Shown: positions 16,672 through 26,452 of the stretch, one piece after another | How the letters are laid out: each line of letters begins with the position of its first letter | Position numbering within the stretch: position 1 is the stretch's first letter | Origin: an uncultured Pontibacter sp. | GTDB lineage: Bacteria; Bacteroidota; Bacteroidia; Cytophagales; Hymenobacteraceae | NCBI RefSeq assembly: GCF_947495565.1 | Contig: NZ_CANLZM010000002.1 | Coordinates: 186,001 to 250,000 of the forward strand | Reading direction: 5' to 3' | Length of the DNA: 64,000 nucleotides | Position numbers and translations under genes: made by a program | Notes under the pieces: model-generated | Database searches by the model: none | What the model was told of the DNA's origin: nothing | The model's input: only the letters and a program-made list of their open reading frames with translations

Positions 16672-17241
16672 TTATTTCTGAAGCACAAGGCGCTTAGTCT
16701 CTACAGTTTTGCCGTTTACCAGCAGGCTGTAGAAGTATACTCCAGAAGGCAGGCTTGTCAGGTCAAGGTCTACTTTTGCTTTCTCGGCAGGGGCTATTTC
16801 CTGCACAGCCAGCACTTTACCGATAGTGTTAGAAATCCTGATTTTATAGTTGTTGTTGCCGGGCAGGTTAAGCGCCAGGCTAGTATAACCGCGCGACGGG
16901 TTAGGGTACGCATTGATGGATGGCAGCGAGGTCTTTAGGTCGTTGCCTGGTGCAAATGCAGCCAGCGTAATATTGGCGTACATACTCTTGCTCTGCTTCT
17001 TCTCCACTACATGAAATACCTGGCTCACCGCTGATGCATAGATCTTGGAGCAAGTATGGTCTTCCTTGGCCACAAACTCTGGCCTTGCATTATTGGCAGA
17101 CAGCGTCAGCTGCGACACTTTATCAGGCATTAGCTTCCAAAGTGTGTTACCGCCTTTATAAGCAGGGCTTACTCCGGCAAAACTCACCAGGTGGGCGCTT
17201 ACAAGGGTGGTCACTAATATAAATCTAGTAAAAATTCTCAT
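16672..17241 (-). CDS. Small T9SS type A sorting-domain protein
   Basis: From the ATG at 17241 (MRIFTRFILVTTLVSAHL) the product is 189 residues with a signal peptide ending near SFAG; the frame continues to 17274 but those 11 residues precede a good signal start. The last 75 residues are a type IX secretion sorting domain (INAYPNPSRGYTSLAL, LPSGVYFYSLLVNGK, ending RLVLQK). The middle 80 residues have no recognised domain. The product is probably exported to the cell surface by T9SS. Confidence 0.85.
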   Translation of the reverse strand: MRIFTRFILVTTLVSAHLVSFAGVSPAYKGGNTLWKLMPDKVSQLTLSANNARPEFVAKEDHTCSKIYASAVSQVFHVVEKKQSKSMYANITLAAFAPGNDLKTSLPSINAYPNPSRGYTSLALNLPGNNNYKIRISNTIGKVLAVQEIAPAEKAKVDLDLTSLPSGVYFYSLLVNGKTVETKRLVLQK

Positions 17242-17765
17242 ATTCAAGCGTCTTGATGTTATAGTATGTTGCACTACACTTTCGACTTAACAAACCAAAG
17301 ATAGTTTAAAAAGCCATATCTGTAAATTAAATTTTTAAAATATTTGTAAATGAGGCTGATAAGCTGCGTGCATGCTTCTTCATCTTCATCCTTAACAAAA
17401 ATCATTCCATTTTTTTCACTCCTTTCAGTTAGCCGCACCTTTAGTGGAAGCTTGGCAATTGGCACAAATGTCTTACTCCCATTCAAATACATAACATTTA
17501 CATTATAATACCTTTCTAAATAACACAGGATCTATATATAACCATTCATTAATAGTACAAAAATAAACACAATTCCCCAAAGGCATTTGTTAATTTAAAT
17601 ATTATGCCTTAAAACCATTAAGCGAATATAAAAACCTTAAAAACCTCATAAAACACAAGCCACACCCAATAATTGTACAATTAAAAAGTGCAACTACATT
17701 TCTGTGACATCGTTAAACAAACCATAACACATAATTGGATTTTACATTTCTATACTCTGAGTAAT
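17242..17765. other. AT-rich intergenic region
   Basis: This gap separates two divergent T9SS cargo genes and is clearly richer in A and T than the flanks. It should hold both promoters, though I see no exact TAnnTTTG box. A 72-codon minus-strand frame at 17274-17492 is not convincing as a gene. Confidence 0.6.
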
Positions 17766-19292
17766 ATGACACGATATATACTTTTAATTACCCTGATTTT
17801 TTTCGCATCTATAAATTGGGCCACAGCCCAGCGCCCGGCTCCTACAGGTGGTTGTGTTCAGCAAGCAGATTGTTATACCTTTAGCTATTTTGGCGCTATG
17901 CAAATGGAGGAAGACCTAATGCAGGTGCAGTTTGGGTTGCAAGTTAATTGCGATGAATTAGCCTACGTCGCTTTTGAATTGCCAGAAGGATCTGAAGCAG
18001 CTGGTTCAGCAAGTGTTTACCACGAAAATGCTCCAGATTACCGCGTCCGAAACGGCATTACCAGTGAGCAGGGCCCAAATGAGGTCGAAACTCCATTTAA
18101 TGCCATACAATTTAACGCGAAGCAAAACTACTCCCTTTCCGGTGGAGCCATTGACACATTTACTTTTAATCTGACAATGGCTGATTTTGAGGCACTCTCT
18201 ACTATGAGAGTTAGAGCTACGTTACGCACAGGCACTAACGGCAACAGAAATATTGTTAGCCAGAGTCGCCAGGTTGTTTTTGATTTGAGCGCCTGCAGCC
18301 CCTTGGAAGGGCCAGAAGCCTGCGTGATAGAGCGTGATGCGGCTGTTTTTGCTTTTGCCGGCGCATCAGATAACGGCGATGGTACCACTACCGTCAACCT
18401 TATGATCCAGAACCTGACAGAAGAGGAAGTAGGCACCGTAAGCATCCAAACGGAGCAAACCCCTGAAGCCATTAGCGTTGCCGGCATGAACAATGGCAAT
18501 GTATATAAAACAGATAACTATCAATATAAAGCAACTGTAAACCAACAGGAGAACCTGATAACCTTTGACGCTCAGAACACAAACGGCTATAGCGGCGGCG
18601 CTACGGATGTGTTCTCTATCATTGTGCCTAACGATTTGTACGAACTGGCGCCATATTTTACGATGACCATATCTGCTGGCAGTTCTTTTGAAAGTGTTGG
18701 CCTCAACACAATTAGTTGCGAAGACGAACTTATTACCCCGCTACCAGTTGAGTTGATGTCTTTTGAAGGAAAAGCAACCCAAAGCGGCATTGCACTGGAA
18801 TGGACCACAGCCTCAGAAGAGAATAATGATCGTTTTGAGGTAGAGCGCAGCCAGGATGGCAAAAGCTTTGAGCATATAGCAACTGTAGCGGGAGCCGGCA
18901 ACTCATCTACCGCCCTTGCCTATAGCCATACCGATAAAACCGCCGGTGCTGGATTGCATTACTACCGACTGAAGCAAGTAGATTTTGATGGCCAGTTTGA
19001 GTATAGCAAAATAGTAGCCGTTGATAACAAGATTACCTTAGCTAAGGCAAGAATGGAGGTTTTCCCGAACCCTGCAACCAGCAATTATGTACGAGTAGCG
19101 CTACAAAGCCAGAGCAACGCTCATCTGAAAATTATGGATAGGAATGGCCGCACCGTATATACACAAGAAGTGGCAGCAGGCTCTCAGGAGATTCAATTAA
19201 GTATACCTGAGCTTAGTATACCTAAGGGTTTATACTATGTGCACATGCAGGATGCCAACGAAAAACAGGTACAAAAACTGATTATACAGTAG
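17766..19292 (+). CDS. T9SS type A sorting-domain secreted protein
   Basis: I use the ATG at 17766, which begins a clear signal peptide (MTRYILLITLIFFASINW, then ATAQ). The 508-residue product has two related beta-rich repeats, each with an SGGAxDxF motif (at about residues 120 and 275 of the protein), then a conserved pre-sorting region (LPVELMSFEGKATQSGIAL, WTTASEENNDRFEVERS) and a C-terminal sorting domain (MEVFPNPATSNYVRV, PKGLYYVHM). The first half is not a domain I can name. It is probably a surface or released protein carried by T9SS. A long palindromic terminator follows. Confidence 0.85.
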   Translation: MTRYILLITLIFFASINWATAQRPAPTGGCVQQADCYTFSYFGAMQMEEDLMQVQFGLQVNCDELAYVAFELPEGSEAAGSASVYHENAPDYRVRNGITSEQGPNEVETPFNAIQFNAKQNYSLSGGAIDTFTFNLTMADFEALSTMRVRATLRTGTNGNRNIVSQSRQVVFDLSACSPLEGPEACVIERDAAVFAFAGASDNGDGTTTVNLMIQNLTEEEVGTVSIQTEQTPEAISVAGMNNGNVYKTDNYQYKATVNQQENLITFDAQNTNGYSGGATDVFSIIVPNDLYELAPYFTMTISAGSSFESVGLNTISCEDELITPLPVELMSFEGKATQSGIALEWTTASEENNDRFEVERSQDGKSFEHIATVAGAGNSSTALAYSHTDKTAGAGLHYYRLKQVDFDGQFEYSKIVAVDNKITLAKARMEVFPNPATSNYVRVALQSQSNAHLKIMDRNGRTVYTQEVAAGSQEIQLSIPELSIPKGLYYVHMQDANEKQVQKLIIQ

Positions 19293-19309
19293 CAGTAAGT
19301 ATAAACTGC

Positions 19310-19347
19310 CAAAAGGCCGGAAAAGAATATTCTTTTCCGGCCTTTTG
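19310..19347. terminator. Perfect 38-bp palindromic bidirectional terminator
   Basis: Each arm is 19 nt (begins CAAAAGGCCGGAAAAG) with no spacer. It lies between a T9SS cargo gene (+) and birA (-), which converge here. Confidence 0.85.
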
Positions 19348-19376
19348 CTTTGCTGCTAAGCTACAGCCATACTTGC

Positions 19377-20126
19377 TTAAATTACGTGCGCTATCTCTTT
19401 GAAATCATAATAACGGAGCTCCTGCTCTATCTCCACTGCCAGTCGCCCATCCTCGCCTACTCCCAGAATTTGGCCCTGTACCTGCACGTTGCCTATCTTG
19501 AAAGGGTGGGTTTCCTGATAACGGTACAGCCCCTGGAGGTACTCATATTTTAGGCGGGCAGTGTGGCCGGTGCGCAGCTGCAGGTAGCGTTTCTCGAGCA
19601 GCTCCAGCAGCCGCATAGTAACATTCTCCAAATCAAATACGCGGCCGCATACGTTAGCCATGGAGGTAGCCGTTGAAGTAGCAAAGGCCGTTTGATTGAC
19701 ATTTAAACCAATCCCGACAATACTGTGTTGTAAAGTTTGACTATTAATCGTGTTTTCTATCAGAATCCCGCCAAGTTTCTTATCTTCAAAAAATAAATCG
19801 TTCGGCCATTTTACCATGGCCTGCTGCAGGCCATGCTCGCGCAGCAGATCCAGTACAGCCAACGATACGGCCATATTAAGGTAAAACTGCTGGCGCACCG
19901 CCAAAAAAGTTGGCGACAGAATTACAGAGAGGGTGATGTTCTGCCCTGGCTCGGCCTCCCACGAGTTACCCCGCTGCCCACGCCCCTGCGTTTGCCTGTG
20001 CGTAATGACGGCACAGCCTTCTGTGGCTTCATTTTTGATAAGAAGCTGTTGGGCCTCTGAGTTGGTGGAGGCGCAGGCTGCAATAAAAAGCAGTTGCTGG
20101 CCCATAAACAGCGTATTAGGCGGCAT
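19377..20126 (-). CDS. birA: Biotin-[acetyl-CoA-carboxylase] ligase
   Basis: From the ATG at 20126 (MPPNTLFMGQQLLF) the enzyme is 249 residues. It shows the biotinyl-AMP loop GRGQRGNSWEAEPGQN, the KWPNDLFF motif with KKLGGILIE, and a small C-terminal SH3-like domain. It activates biotin and attaches it to carrier-protein lysines. No N-terminal DNA-binding domain is present, so it is the short, non-repressor form. The extra frame up to 20177 runs over the promoter boxes shared with rsfS and is not used. Confidence 0.93.
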   Translation of the reverse strand: MPPNTLFMGQQLLFIAACASTNSEAQQLLIKNEATEGCAVITHRQTQGRGQRGNSWEAEPGQNITLSVILSPTFLAVRQQFYLNMAVSLAVLDLLREHGLQQAMVKWPNDLFFEDKKLGGILIENTINSQTLQHSIVGIGLNVNQTAFATSTATSMANVCGRVFDLENVTMRLLELLEKRYLQLRTGHTARLKYEYLQGLYRYQETHPFKIGNVQVQGQILGVGEDGRLAVEIEQELRYYDFKEIAHVI

Positions 20127-20146
20127 ATAATTACACGAGAATTTAA

Positions 20147-20154
20147 TACTTTTG
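20147..20154 (+). promoter_or_regulatory. Promoter -7 box TACTTTTG for rsfS
   Basis: Exact TAnnTTTG match, 23 bases before the rsfS ATG. It partly faces the birA box at 20160-20167, so the two divergent promoters are packed in a 51-base gap. Confidence 0.55.
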
Positions 20155-20159
20155 TACAT

Positions 20160-20167
20160 CAAATTTA
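20160..20167 (-). promoter_or_regulatory. Promoter -7 box TAAATTTG for birA
   Basis: Exact TAnnTTTG match on the minus strand, about 33 bases upstream of the birA ATG at 20126. Confidence 0.5.
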
Positions 20168-20177
20168 AAGAGCACAA

Positions 20178-20552
20178 ATGAAAGAAACCAAGGTTGAGGC
20201 TACTTCCGACATATTGGCAGAGCTTGTAGTGAAAGGCATGCAGGAGAGAAAAGCTTCCGATATAGTTGTGATGAACCTTAAATCACTTAAAAACGCTGTA
20301 TCAGATTACTTCGTAATAGCATCCGCAAGCTCCGACACGCAACTAGACGCCATCGCTTCTTCTATTGAGGAAGAGGTTCACAAAGCCATCGGCCAAAACC
20401 CGTGGCAAACAGAAGGCCGCATGAACAAAGAATGGGTGTTGCTAGATTATGTGGATGTAGTAGCACACGTTTTCCTGAAAGATAAACGCGAATTCTATGC
20501 TTTGGAAGAGCTTTGGGGCGACGCCAAAATAGAGCACGTGGAATCTGTCTAA
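20178..20552 (+). CDS. rsfS: Ribosomal silencing factor RsfS
   Basis: The 124-residue protein belongs to the RsfS/YbeB/Iojap family, which binds L14 of the large ribosomal subunit and blocks subunit joining during starvation. Family features are visible: DIVVMNLKSLKNAVSDYF, VIASASSDTQLDAI, and WVLLDYVDVVAHVFL. It heads a co-directional run with ftsH, a LUD protein, lpxH and a secreted protein. Confidence 0.94.
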   Translation: MKETKVEATSDILAELVVKGMQERKASDIVVMNLKSLKNAVSDYFVIASASSDTQLDAIASSIEEEVHKAIGQNPWQTEGRMNKEWVLLDYVDVVAHVFLKDKREFYALEELWGDAKIEHVESV

Positions 20553-20622
20553 TGCCAAAGGGCCGGGCTTAAACTTTTGGGCCAGCCTTTTGTTTCCCAT
20601 ACAATCGACATTTAAACTATCA

Positions 20623-22755
20623 ATGGCAGAAAAAAATAATAAAGGCAATAACAAGAAAAAAAAGCCGATCATCCCGAACACACCACCGCGCCCTACCATG
20701 CAGCTGTGGATGCTGGCCGTTCTGATCCTGCTTATTTTCGGATTGACCTATCTGAACAAGAGCAACTCTTCCATAGAGACCTCTCAACAAGATTTTGAGG
20801 AGATGTTGCTAAGCGGCGACGTTGACAAGCTCACCCTCGTTAACGGCAAAACTGTGGAGGTGTACCTTGAGCCGGAGGCCCTCCAGAACGAAAAGTATAA
20901 AACCGAACTGAACGACCGCGGCACCTTCTCGATGGACCAGGGCCCGGGTCCGCACTATCACTTCCAGGTGATTTCAGCGGAATCGTTCAAAGAAGACCTG
21001 GACCAGCTACAGGCAGAACTGCCACGCGAGCAGCAAGTACCTCTAAAGCCGGAGTCGCGCACAGGATTTGCCGACTTCTTTTTCCAGTGGGGCTTCCTGA
21101 TTTTGCTACTGTTTGGCTTCTGGTTCCTGATGCGCCGCGTAACTTCCGGTGGCACAGGCGGTCAGATCTTCAACATTGGTAAGTCTAAGGCTGCTCTTTT
21201 TGATGCGGAGAACAAGGTTAAGATCACATTTAAAGATGTGGCTGGCCTGGAAGAAGCAAAAGAAGAGGTACAGGAGATTGTAGAGTTCCTGAAGAACCCA
21301 AGCAAATTTACTGTACTCGGCGGTAAAATACCAAAAGGCGCATTGCTTGTAGGCCCTCCGGGAACAGGTAAAACCCTTCTGGCTAAAGCCGTAGCCGGCG
21401 AGGCTGATGTACCTTTCTTCTCTCTGTCAGGTTCTGACTTTGTGGAGATGTTTGTGGGTGTGGGTGCCGCGCGTGTACGCGACTTGTTTAAGCAAGCCAA
21501 AGCCAAAGCACCATGTATCATCTTTATTGATGAGATTGATGCTATTGGCCGCCACCGTAGCCGTGGTGCTACGCCAGGAGGAAACGACGAGCGCGAGAAC
21601 ACACTAAACTCCCTGCTTGTGGAGATGGACGGTTTCGCGACTGACTCAGGTGTGATTATACTTGCAGCCACTAACCGCCCGGATACTCTGGACTCTGCCC
21701 TGCTTCGCCCAGGCCGTTTCGACCGCCAGGTAAGCATCGACAAGCCAGATATTAACGGACGTACGGAGATTTTTGCAGTACACCTGAAGCCGCTTACGCT
21801 TGCAGCTGATGTAGATGCCCGTAAACTGGCCGCACAAACTCCAGGCTTTGCCGGTGCCGAGATTGCCAACGTTTGTAACGAGGCCGCTCTGATTGCCGCA
21901 CGTCGCAATAAAAAAGCAGTAGACCAGCAAGACTTCAACGATGCGGTAGACCGTGTAATCGGTGGCCTTGAGAAGAAAAACAAGATCATCTCTCCGGAAG
22001 AGAAGAAAATTGTAGCTTACCATGAAGCTGGCCACGCTATTGCTGGTTGGTTCCTGGAGCACGCCGATCCGTTGGTGAAGGTAAGTATTGTTCCACGTGG
22101 TGTAGCTGCGTTGGGATATGCACAATACCTGCCAAAAGAGCAGTTCCTGTACACCACCGAGCAGCTTATCGATGAGATGTGTATGGCCCTGGGTGGCCGT
22201 GCCGCTGAGGAAATAGTATTCGGTAAAATCTCGACAGGAGCCTTGAGCGACTTGGAGCGTATCACCAAAATGGCCTATAGCATTGTAACCATGTATGGCA
22301 TGAATGATAAGATCGGCAATGTTTCGTTTTATGATTCGAAGCAGACCGACATGGCATTCAATAAACCATATTCTGAGGCGACAGCTGAGACCATTGACGA
22401 GGAGGTTCGTAAGATTATTGATGCCGCTTACCAGCGCACCAAAGAATTACTCAGATCTAAAAGCAGTGAACTAGAAATCGTATCGCAGGAGCTACTGCAG
22501 AAAGAGATCCTGTTCCAGAGTGACCTGGAGCGTTTAGTTGGCCCACGCCCGTTTGATGCGCTTACCACTTACCAAGCACACACAGCCGGTACGGATCGTA
22601 GCAAAACTAAAAGCGAGGTAGAGCAGCAACACCCGGTAGAACTTGGCCAGACACAGCATCCTGAACAAGAGGAAGGCAGTGTACCAGGCACTCCGCTTGG
22701 CAACAACGGCAGTTCCGCCACTGAGCGAGACAACATAAATTCGAGAACAGCTTGA
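20623..22755 (+). CDS. ftsH: ATP-dependent zinc metalloprotease FtsH
   Basis: I start at ATG 20623 ([15 protein letters not shown], 710 residues); the frame back to 20590 is not family-like. After a basic tail there are two membrane segments (about residues 28-42 and 155-170) around a periplasmic domain. The AAA domain has Walker A GPPGTGKT (about 244-251), Walker [12 protein letters not shown] and the second region of homology LRPGRFDRQ. The protease part has the zinc motif HEAGH (about 467-471). A polar tail of about 60 residues follows. It degrades unfolded membrane and short-lived cytosolic proteins, and in many bacteria controls LPS synthesis, which fits lpxH nearby. Confidence 0.97.
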   Translation: MAEKNNKGNNKKKKPIIPNTPPRPTMQLWMLAVLILLIFGLTYLNKSNSSIETSQQDFEEMLLSGDVDKLTLVNGKTVEVYLEPEALQNEKYKTELNDRGTFSMDQGPGPHYHFQVISAESFKEDLDQLQAELPREQQVPLKPESRTGFADFFFQWGFLILLLFGFWFLMRRVTSGGTGGQIFNIGKSKAALFDAENKVKITFKDVAGLEEAKEEVQEIVEFLKNPSKFTVLGGKIPKGALLVGPPGTGKTLLAKAVAGEADVPFFSLSGSDFVEMFVGVGAARVRDLFKQAKAKAPCIIFIDEIDAIGRHRSRGATPGGNDERENTLNSLLVEMDGFATDSGVIILAATNRPDTLDSALLRPGRFDRQVSIDKPDINGRTEIFAVHLKPLTLAADVDARKLAAQTPGFAGAEIANVCNEAALIAARRNKKAVDQQDFNDAVDRVIGGLEKKNKIISPEEKKIVAYHEAGHAIAGWFLEHADPLVKVSIVPRGVAALGYAQYLPKEQFLYTTEQLIDEMCMALGGRAAEEIVFGKISTGALSDLERITKMAYSIVTMYGMNDKIGNVSFYDSKQTDMAFNKPYSEATAETIDEEVRKIIDAAYQRTKELLRSKSSELEIVSQELLQKEILFQSDLERLVGPRPFDALTTYQAHTAGTDRSKTKSEVEQQHPVELGQTQHPEQEEGSVPGTPLGNNGSSATERDNINSRTA

Positions 22756-22766
22756 TTTAACCAGGC

Positions 22767-23420
22767 ATGTACGAAGCAAAATCAAAAGAAATAGTATTAA
22801 GAAGAGTAAGAGAGGCGCTGGCTAAGTCGGCGCCTTTTCTGCCTCCTACCCCAGACTTTTCCTCGCCGTTGCACCAACCCGTGCAGCTAGAGGATATGTC
22901 TATCGTATTTGCTGAGAACTTCATCAAAACCGCAGGCATATTTGTGTATTGCGAGAATGAGGAAGATTTTTTTGATCAGCTTTATGTTTACAAAAAAGAG
23001 CAGAACCTGCAGCACCTATGCATTTGGGAGCCAAACCTGCAGCGAGCCGTGCACCAGGCAGGCATCGACTTTATAGCCGATGAGGAGAACTTTGTGCAAA
23101 GTATAGAGGCCAGCCTTACCACCTGCGAAGCACTGATTACCCGCACCGGTAGCATTTTAGTGAGCTCTGCTAACGCGGGTGGCCGCCGCCTAAGCATCTA
23201 CCCTACCACACATATGGTTATTGCCAAAGCAAGCCAGTTGGTACCGGACATTAAAGATGGTTTGCAGCGGGTGCGCGACAAGTATAAAGAAAACTTTCCT
23301 TCCATGATATCGCTGGTGAGCGGACCGAGCCGCACAGCAGACATCGAGAAAACGTTGGTAATGGGTGCCCATGGCCCTAAACAGTTAGTTTTATTTCTGA
23401 TTGATGACCTTCCGCATTGA
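22767..23420 (+). CDS. LUD-domain protein (LutC/YkgG family)
   Basis: The 217-residue protein is a stand-alone LUD domain: helical N terminus (VLRRVREAL), then ALITRTGSILVSSANAGGR, RRLSIYPTTHMVIAKASQLV and SGPSRTADIEKTLVMGAHGP. In other bacteria LutC works with LutA and LutB in lactate oxidation, but those partners are absent here. The gene starts 11 bases after ftsH and overlaps lpxH, so a role linked to the ftsH operon is possible. The exact function is unknown. Confidence 0.9.
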   Translation: MYEAKSKEIVLRRVREALAKSAPFLPPTPDFSSPLHQPVQLEDMSIVFAENFIKTAGIFVYCENEEDFFDQLYVYKKEQNLQHLCIWEPNLQRAVHQAGIDFIADEENFVQSIEASLTTCEALITRTGSILVSSANAGGRRLSIYPTTHMVIAKASQLVPDIKDGLQRVRDKYKENFPSMISLVSGPSRTADIEKTLVMGAHGPKQLVLFLIDDLPH

Positions 23421-24174
23421 TAATTTAGCGCCAGGCAAAAAAGTATACTTCGCTTCCGATTTTCACTTGGGCGTTCCTGATGCAGAAAGCAGCCTTGCGC
23501 GTGAGAAAAAAATAGTACGGTGGCTGGAAATGGCTCAGCAGGATGCTACCGCCATACTTTTGCTGGGCGATATTTTCGACTTTTGGTTTGAGTACAAACA
23601 CGCTATACCTAAAGGCTATGTGCGGCTGCAAGGAAAGCTGGCAGAGCTCACGGACTCCGGCATTCCGGTTTTATTTTTCACAGGAAATCATGATATGTGG
23701 ATGTTCGACTACTTTCCGAAGGAGCTGAACATCCCGATTATAAGACAGCCTATTTCTACACACATAGGCAGTAAAACATTTCATATTGGCCACGGAGACG
23801 GCTTAGGCCCAGGCGACCATACTTATAAGATGCTAAAAAAAGTGTTTGACAATAAAATGTGTCAGTGGCTTTTTGCTCGTGTACATCCAAACTTAGGCAT
23901 CGGAGTAGCTAATATGTGGTCGAGGAGGAGCCGCATCAGCAATGTGAAAAAGGACGAGGAGTTTTTTGGGGAACGGGAGTGGCTGGTGCAGTATAGCCAG
24001 GAGGTAGAGCAGCAGCAGCACCACGATTATTATATTTTTGGCCATCGGCACCTGCCACTTGAAATGCCGATTGGCGATACAGCAAAGTATGTAAATCTTG
24101 GTGAATGGGTTAATTTTTGCACCTATGGAGTTTACGACGGCCAGAAACTAGAACTGAAGACCTTTGAAGGCTAA
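23404..24174 (+). CDS. lpxH: UDP-2,3-diacylglucosamine diphosphatase (LpxH-type)
   Basis: The 256-residue protein is a calcineurin-like phosphoesterase with the metal-binding set SDFHLG (about 18-23), GDIFDFW, GNHDMW, GHGDG and FGHRHLP. It hydrolyses UDP-diacylglucosamine to lipid X in lipid A synthesis. The ATG at 23404 lies inside the end of the LUD gene (17-base overlap); a TTG at 23401 is a less likely start. The stop overlaps the start of the next gene, so four genes form a tightly coupled run. Confidence 0.9.
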   Translation: MTFRIDNLAPGKKVYFASDFHLGVPDAESSLAREKKIVRWLEMAQQDATAILLLGDIFDFWFEYKHAIPKGYVRLQGKLAELTDSGIPVLFFTGNHDMWMFDYFPKELNIPIIRQPISTHIGSKTFHIGHGDGLGPGDHTYKMLKKVFDNKMCQWLFARVHPNLGIGVANMWSRRSRISNVKKDEEFFGEREWLVQYSQEVEQQQHHDYYIFGHRHLPLEMPIGDTAKYVNLGEWVNFCTYGVYDGQKLELKTFEG

Positions 24175-24994
24175 ACTCTCCATACTTATACTTTGGCTGG
24201 TGCTACTTACACCAAAGTTGTTACAGGCGCAGGACACGCTGCAGGCGCCCATACTTACTTACAGCCATACCGTACCTGTTAGCTCCGCCACTACCATTTC
24301 GCAGGACCGCAACGGCTTTGTGTACCTGCTGGATGAACGGCTGAACCTGCTTCGTTTCGATTCGCTTGGCCGCCCCGTAGACACGTACTCCCCGCCTGCC
24401 CGAGGCCGCATCAGCAGCATACATGCTTGGAACCCCATGAAGATCGTGCTGTTTTATGAAGGCAGCCAGGAGCTTGTACTTCTGGATCGTTTTCTTCGCC
24501 CCATCAGCGCCTCAGACCTCCTGGACCTGCAGTACGAAGGCACAGCCAAAGTAGCAGCACCGGCTGCCGACCAAGGTTACTGGCTTTTTGATGAAACGAG
24601 CCTGACACTCAGCAAACTAAACCCTGACATGCGGCAGGTAACAATAGAAACACCACTTAACCTGCTGCTAAACCGCGAGCAGTTTGACATACGCCAGCTG
24701 CGCGAGTACCAGAACCTCGTTTACCTGCTTGATTATAACAGCGGCATACTGGTTTTCGACAACCTTGGCAACTATAAAAAGCTACTGCCCCACACCGGCC
24801 TCCGCCATATCGGGTTCAGGAATAATGAATTATACTTTGTAAAAGAAGGTAAACTATACTTTTACAACCTGTATACACAAAAAGAGCGGGTGCTGAAGTT
24901 GCCTGTTCAGAAGAAGTATGTTGCGGCGCTTGCCGGAGATAAGCAACTGTTTCTCTTCACTAAAAATACCGCAGAAATATACTTGCTAGATTAG
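24164..24994 (+). CDS. Secreted propeller-like protein of unknown function
   Basis: This 276-residue protein begins at a TTG (24164) that overlaps the lpxH stop and gives a good signal peptide (MKAKLSILILWLVLLTP, then KLLQAQ). The mature part has repeated short strands such as GFVYLLDERLNLLRFDSLG and NNELYFVKEGKLYFYNL, which look like beta-propeller blades. I do not recognise a named family. The overlap with lpxH suggests a periplasmic or outer-membrane role linked to the envelope. It ends one base from the convergent SMR gene. Confidence 0.8.
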   Translation: MKAKLSILILWLVLLTPKLLQAQDTLQAPILTYSHTVPVSSATTISQDRNGFVYLLDERLNLLRFDSLGRPVDTYSPPARGRISSIHAWNPMKIVLFYEGSQELVLLDRFLRPISASDLLDLQYEGTAKVAAPAADQGYWLFDETSLTLSKLNPDMRQVTIETPLNLLLNREQFDIRQLREYQNLVYLLDYNSGILVFDNLGNYKKLLPHTGLRHIGFRNNELYFVKEGKLYFYNLYTQKERVLKLPVQKKYVAALAGDKQLFLFTKNTAEIYLLD

Positions 24995-24995
24995 T

Positions 24996-25325
24996 TTACT
25001 TTGCCCCAGAAAACACTTTAAGCCCTACCACACCTGCCACAATCAGCAGAATACAGAAAACACGGATAAGGTCGCGTGGCTCGTTCAGGAAAAGAATACC
25101 AAGTATGGCTGTGCCAGCAGCGCCAATACCCGTCCAGATAGCATAGGCAGTGCCCAGCGGCAGTGTTTTCATAGCCTGAGAGAGCAACACAAAACTCAGG
25201 ATCATCACGATTACGGTTACTACGCTTACACCCAACTTTGTAAAGCCTTCGCTATACTTTAGACCGAAAGCCCAGCCAATCTCACAAATTCCCGCCAAAA
25301 TCAGGTAAAACCAAGCCATGTTCAT
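24996..25325 (-). CDS. SMR-family exporter, SugE/Gdx-like
   Basis: The 109-residue protein (start at the ATG at 25325, MNMAWFYLIL) has four membrane helices and the conserved Glu in the first helix (AGICEIGWAFGLKYSEGF). The segment PLGTAYAIWTGIGAAGTAILG is closer to SugE/Gdx guanidinium exporters than to EmrE. It probably works as a dual-topology dimer driven by protons. No guanidine riboswitch is evident in the short leader. The start choice is backed by a -7 box at 25353-25360 that lies inside the longer frame. Confidence 0.88.
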   Translation of the reverse strand: MNMAWFYLILAGICEIGWAFGLKYSEGFTKLGVSVVTVIVMILSFVLLSQAMKTLPLGTAYAIWTGIGAAGTAILGILFLNEPRDLIRVFCILLIVAGVVGLKVFSGAK

Positions 25326-25352
25326 AGTAAGGTAGTTTGATGGTTTAAGCTG

Positions 25353-25360
25353 CAAATGTA
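25353..25360 (-). promoter_or_regulatory. Promoter -7 box TACATTTG for the SMR gene
   Basis: Exact TAnnTTTG match on the minus strand, followed by C. It would start a transcript about 20 bases before the ATG at 25325. Confidence 0.5.
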
Positions 25361-25397
25361 CGCATTAAACCTGCGGCAACACAGCTGCCTGTTTTCT

Positions 25398-26270
25398 TTA
25401 CACGATGTTCATCAGCATTTCATACTGCTTCAGCATAAGCCTGAAATGTCGTCGCTCCAAAAACGCGATCATATCAGTAGCAGCATCATCTATGTTGATG
25501 AACATAAGCGATTTTGCCTCGATTTGGTTTACAGCTTCCCGTAGCAAAGCCGTGCCTATACCTCTACCGCGCCAAAGCTCATCAACAGCCAACTGCGCCA
25601 CAGCACCATTCTTCTTCAAAAAGGAAATAAAGCCTACCACCTCATTATGTGCGTTACGGGCCTCCAAAATTTGCGCCTGTGCTTTGCTCCTTTTGATGGC
25701 GTGATTGTCGTTTTGCCAGGTAGGCTCCACATCCCGAAAGCAACAGTAGGTTTTCCAGTCAGGTCGAGTTGGATGGGCTATAGCTATATCTTCAGTTTCT
25801 CGGGTTAGCAGCAGCTCGTTTTTTGTTGCCCGAAAACAACTTAGGGAGCGGGCAATTTCAAAACCGATAGCTTTATAGGCTTTAAGAGCGGGCGTATTTT
25901 CCTGAATCACCTCCAGCAGGCACTGCTCCACACCGCTTTCGCGTAGCTTGGGCAGCAGAAAATCATACATTTGCTGCGTAAGGTTATAGCCTCTACACTT
26001 TGGGACCACACCTGTGCCGGCATTGTAAGCTGCAGGTTTGCCGTGCCATTCTCCCAGTCCGGTAAGTATAAACCCCACCATTTCCTTCCCCACAAACACG
26101 CCTACACTAAAACTGGCCTGAATTCCCTCCCGCTCTACCTTGTCTTTTAGCTGCTCCTCATTCAGCTGAACAGGCACTACATAATCGGCAAAGGCTGCCA
26201 GAAAGGTTTCGCGGAGCTGCGGCAGGTCTTTTTGCTGAAGAAAAGAGAAACGGAAATCAGGCATCACCAT
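25398..26270 (-). CDS. Tandem GNAT N-acetyltransferase
   Basis: The 290 residues contain two GNAT folds. The first (about 1-150) has GYNLTQQMYDFLLPKLRE, QENTPALKAYKAIGF; the second (about 155-290) has VDELWRGRGIGTALLREA, the acetyl-CoA loop, and FLERRHFR. The substrate cannot be told. The start may be the first or third codon (MVMPDF). It lies upstream of the SMR gene on the same strand, but that gene has its own promoter box. Confidence 0.88.
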   Translation of the reverse strand: MVMPDFRFSFLQQKDLPQLRETFLAAFADYVVPVQLNEEQLKDKVEREGIQASFSVGVFVGKEMVGFILTGLGEWHGKPAAYNAGTGVVPKCRGYNLTQQMYDFLLPKLRESGVEQCLLEVIQENTPALKAYKAIGFEIARSLSCFRATKNELLLTRETEDIAIAHPTRPDWKTYCCFRDVEPTWQNDNHAIKRSKAQAQILEARNAHNEVVGFISFLKKNGAVAQLAVDELWRGRGIGTALLREAVNQIEAKSLMFINIDDAATDMIAFLERRHFRLMLKQYEMLMNIV

Positions 26271-26452
26271 CAGTTATGAGTTTGGTAAACTTCTACGGCA
26301 AAATAAAGCTTTCTACTGTAGCAAAACCACAATTTTGCCAGCGCCGCAGCTTTTGGCTTATAACTACTTAAATGCTAAACCGTTAAACATTTATTAATTA
26401 AATTATTAGGCTTATTGTACTAAGCCATGTACCAAAACTAAAATCAGAAGCT

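Noticed and set aside
17274..17492. 72-codon minus-strand frame in the AT-rich gap
   Set aside because: Short, low-GC, no ribosome site and no recognisable fold; it could be real but I cannot support it.
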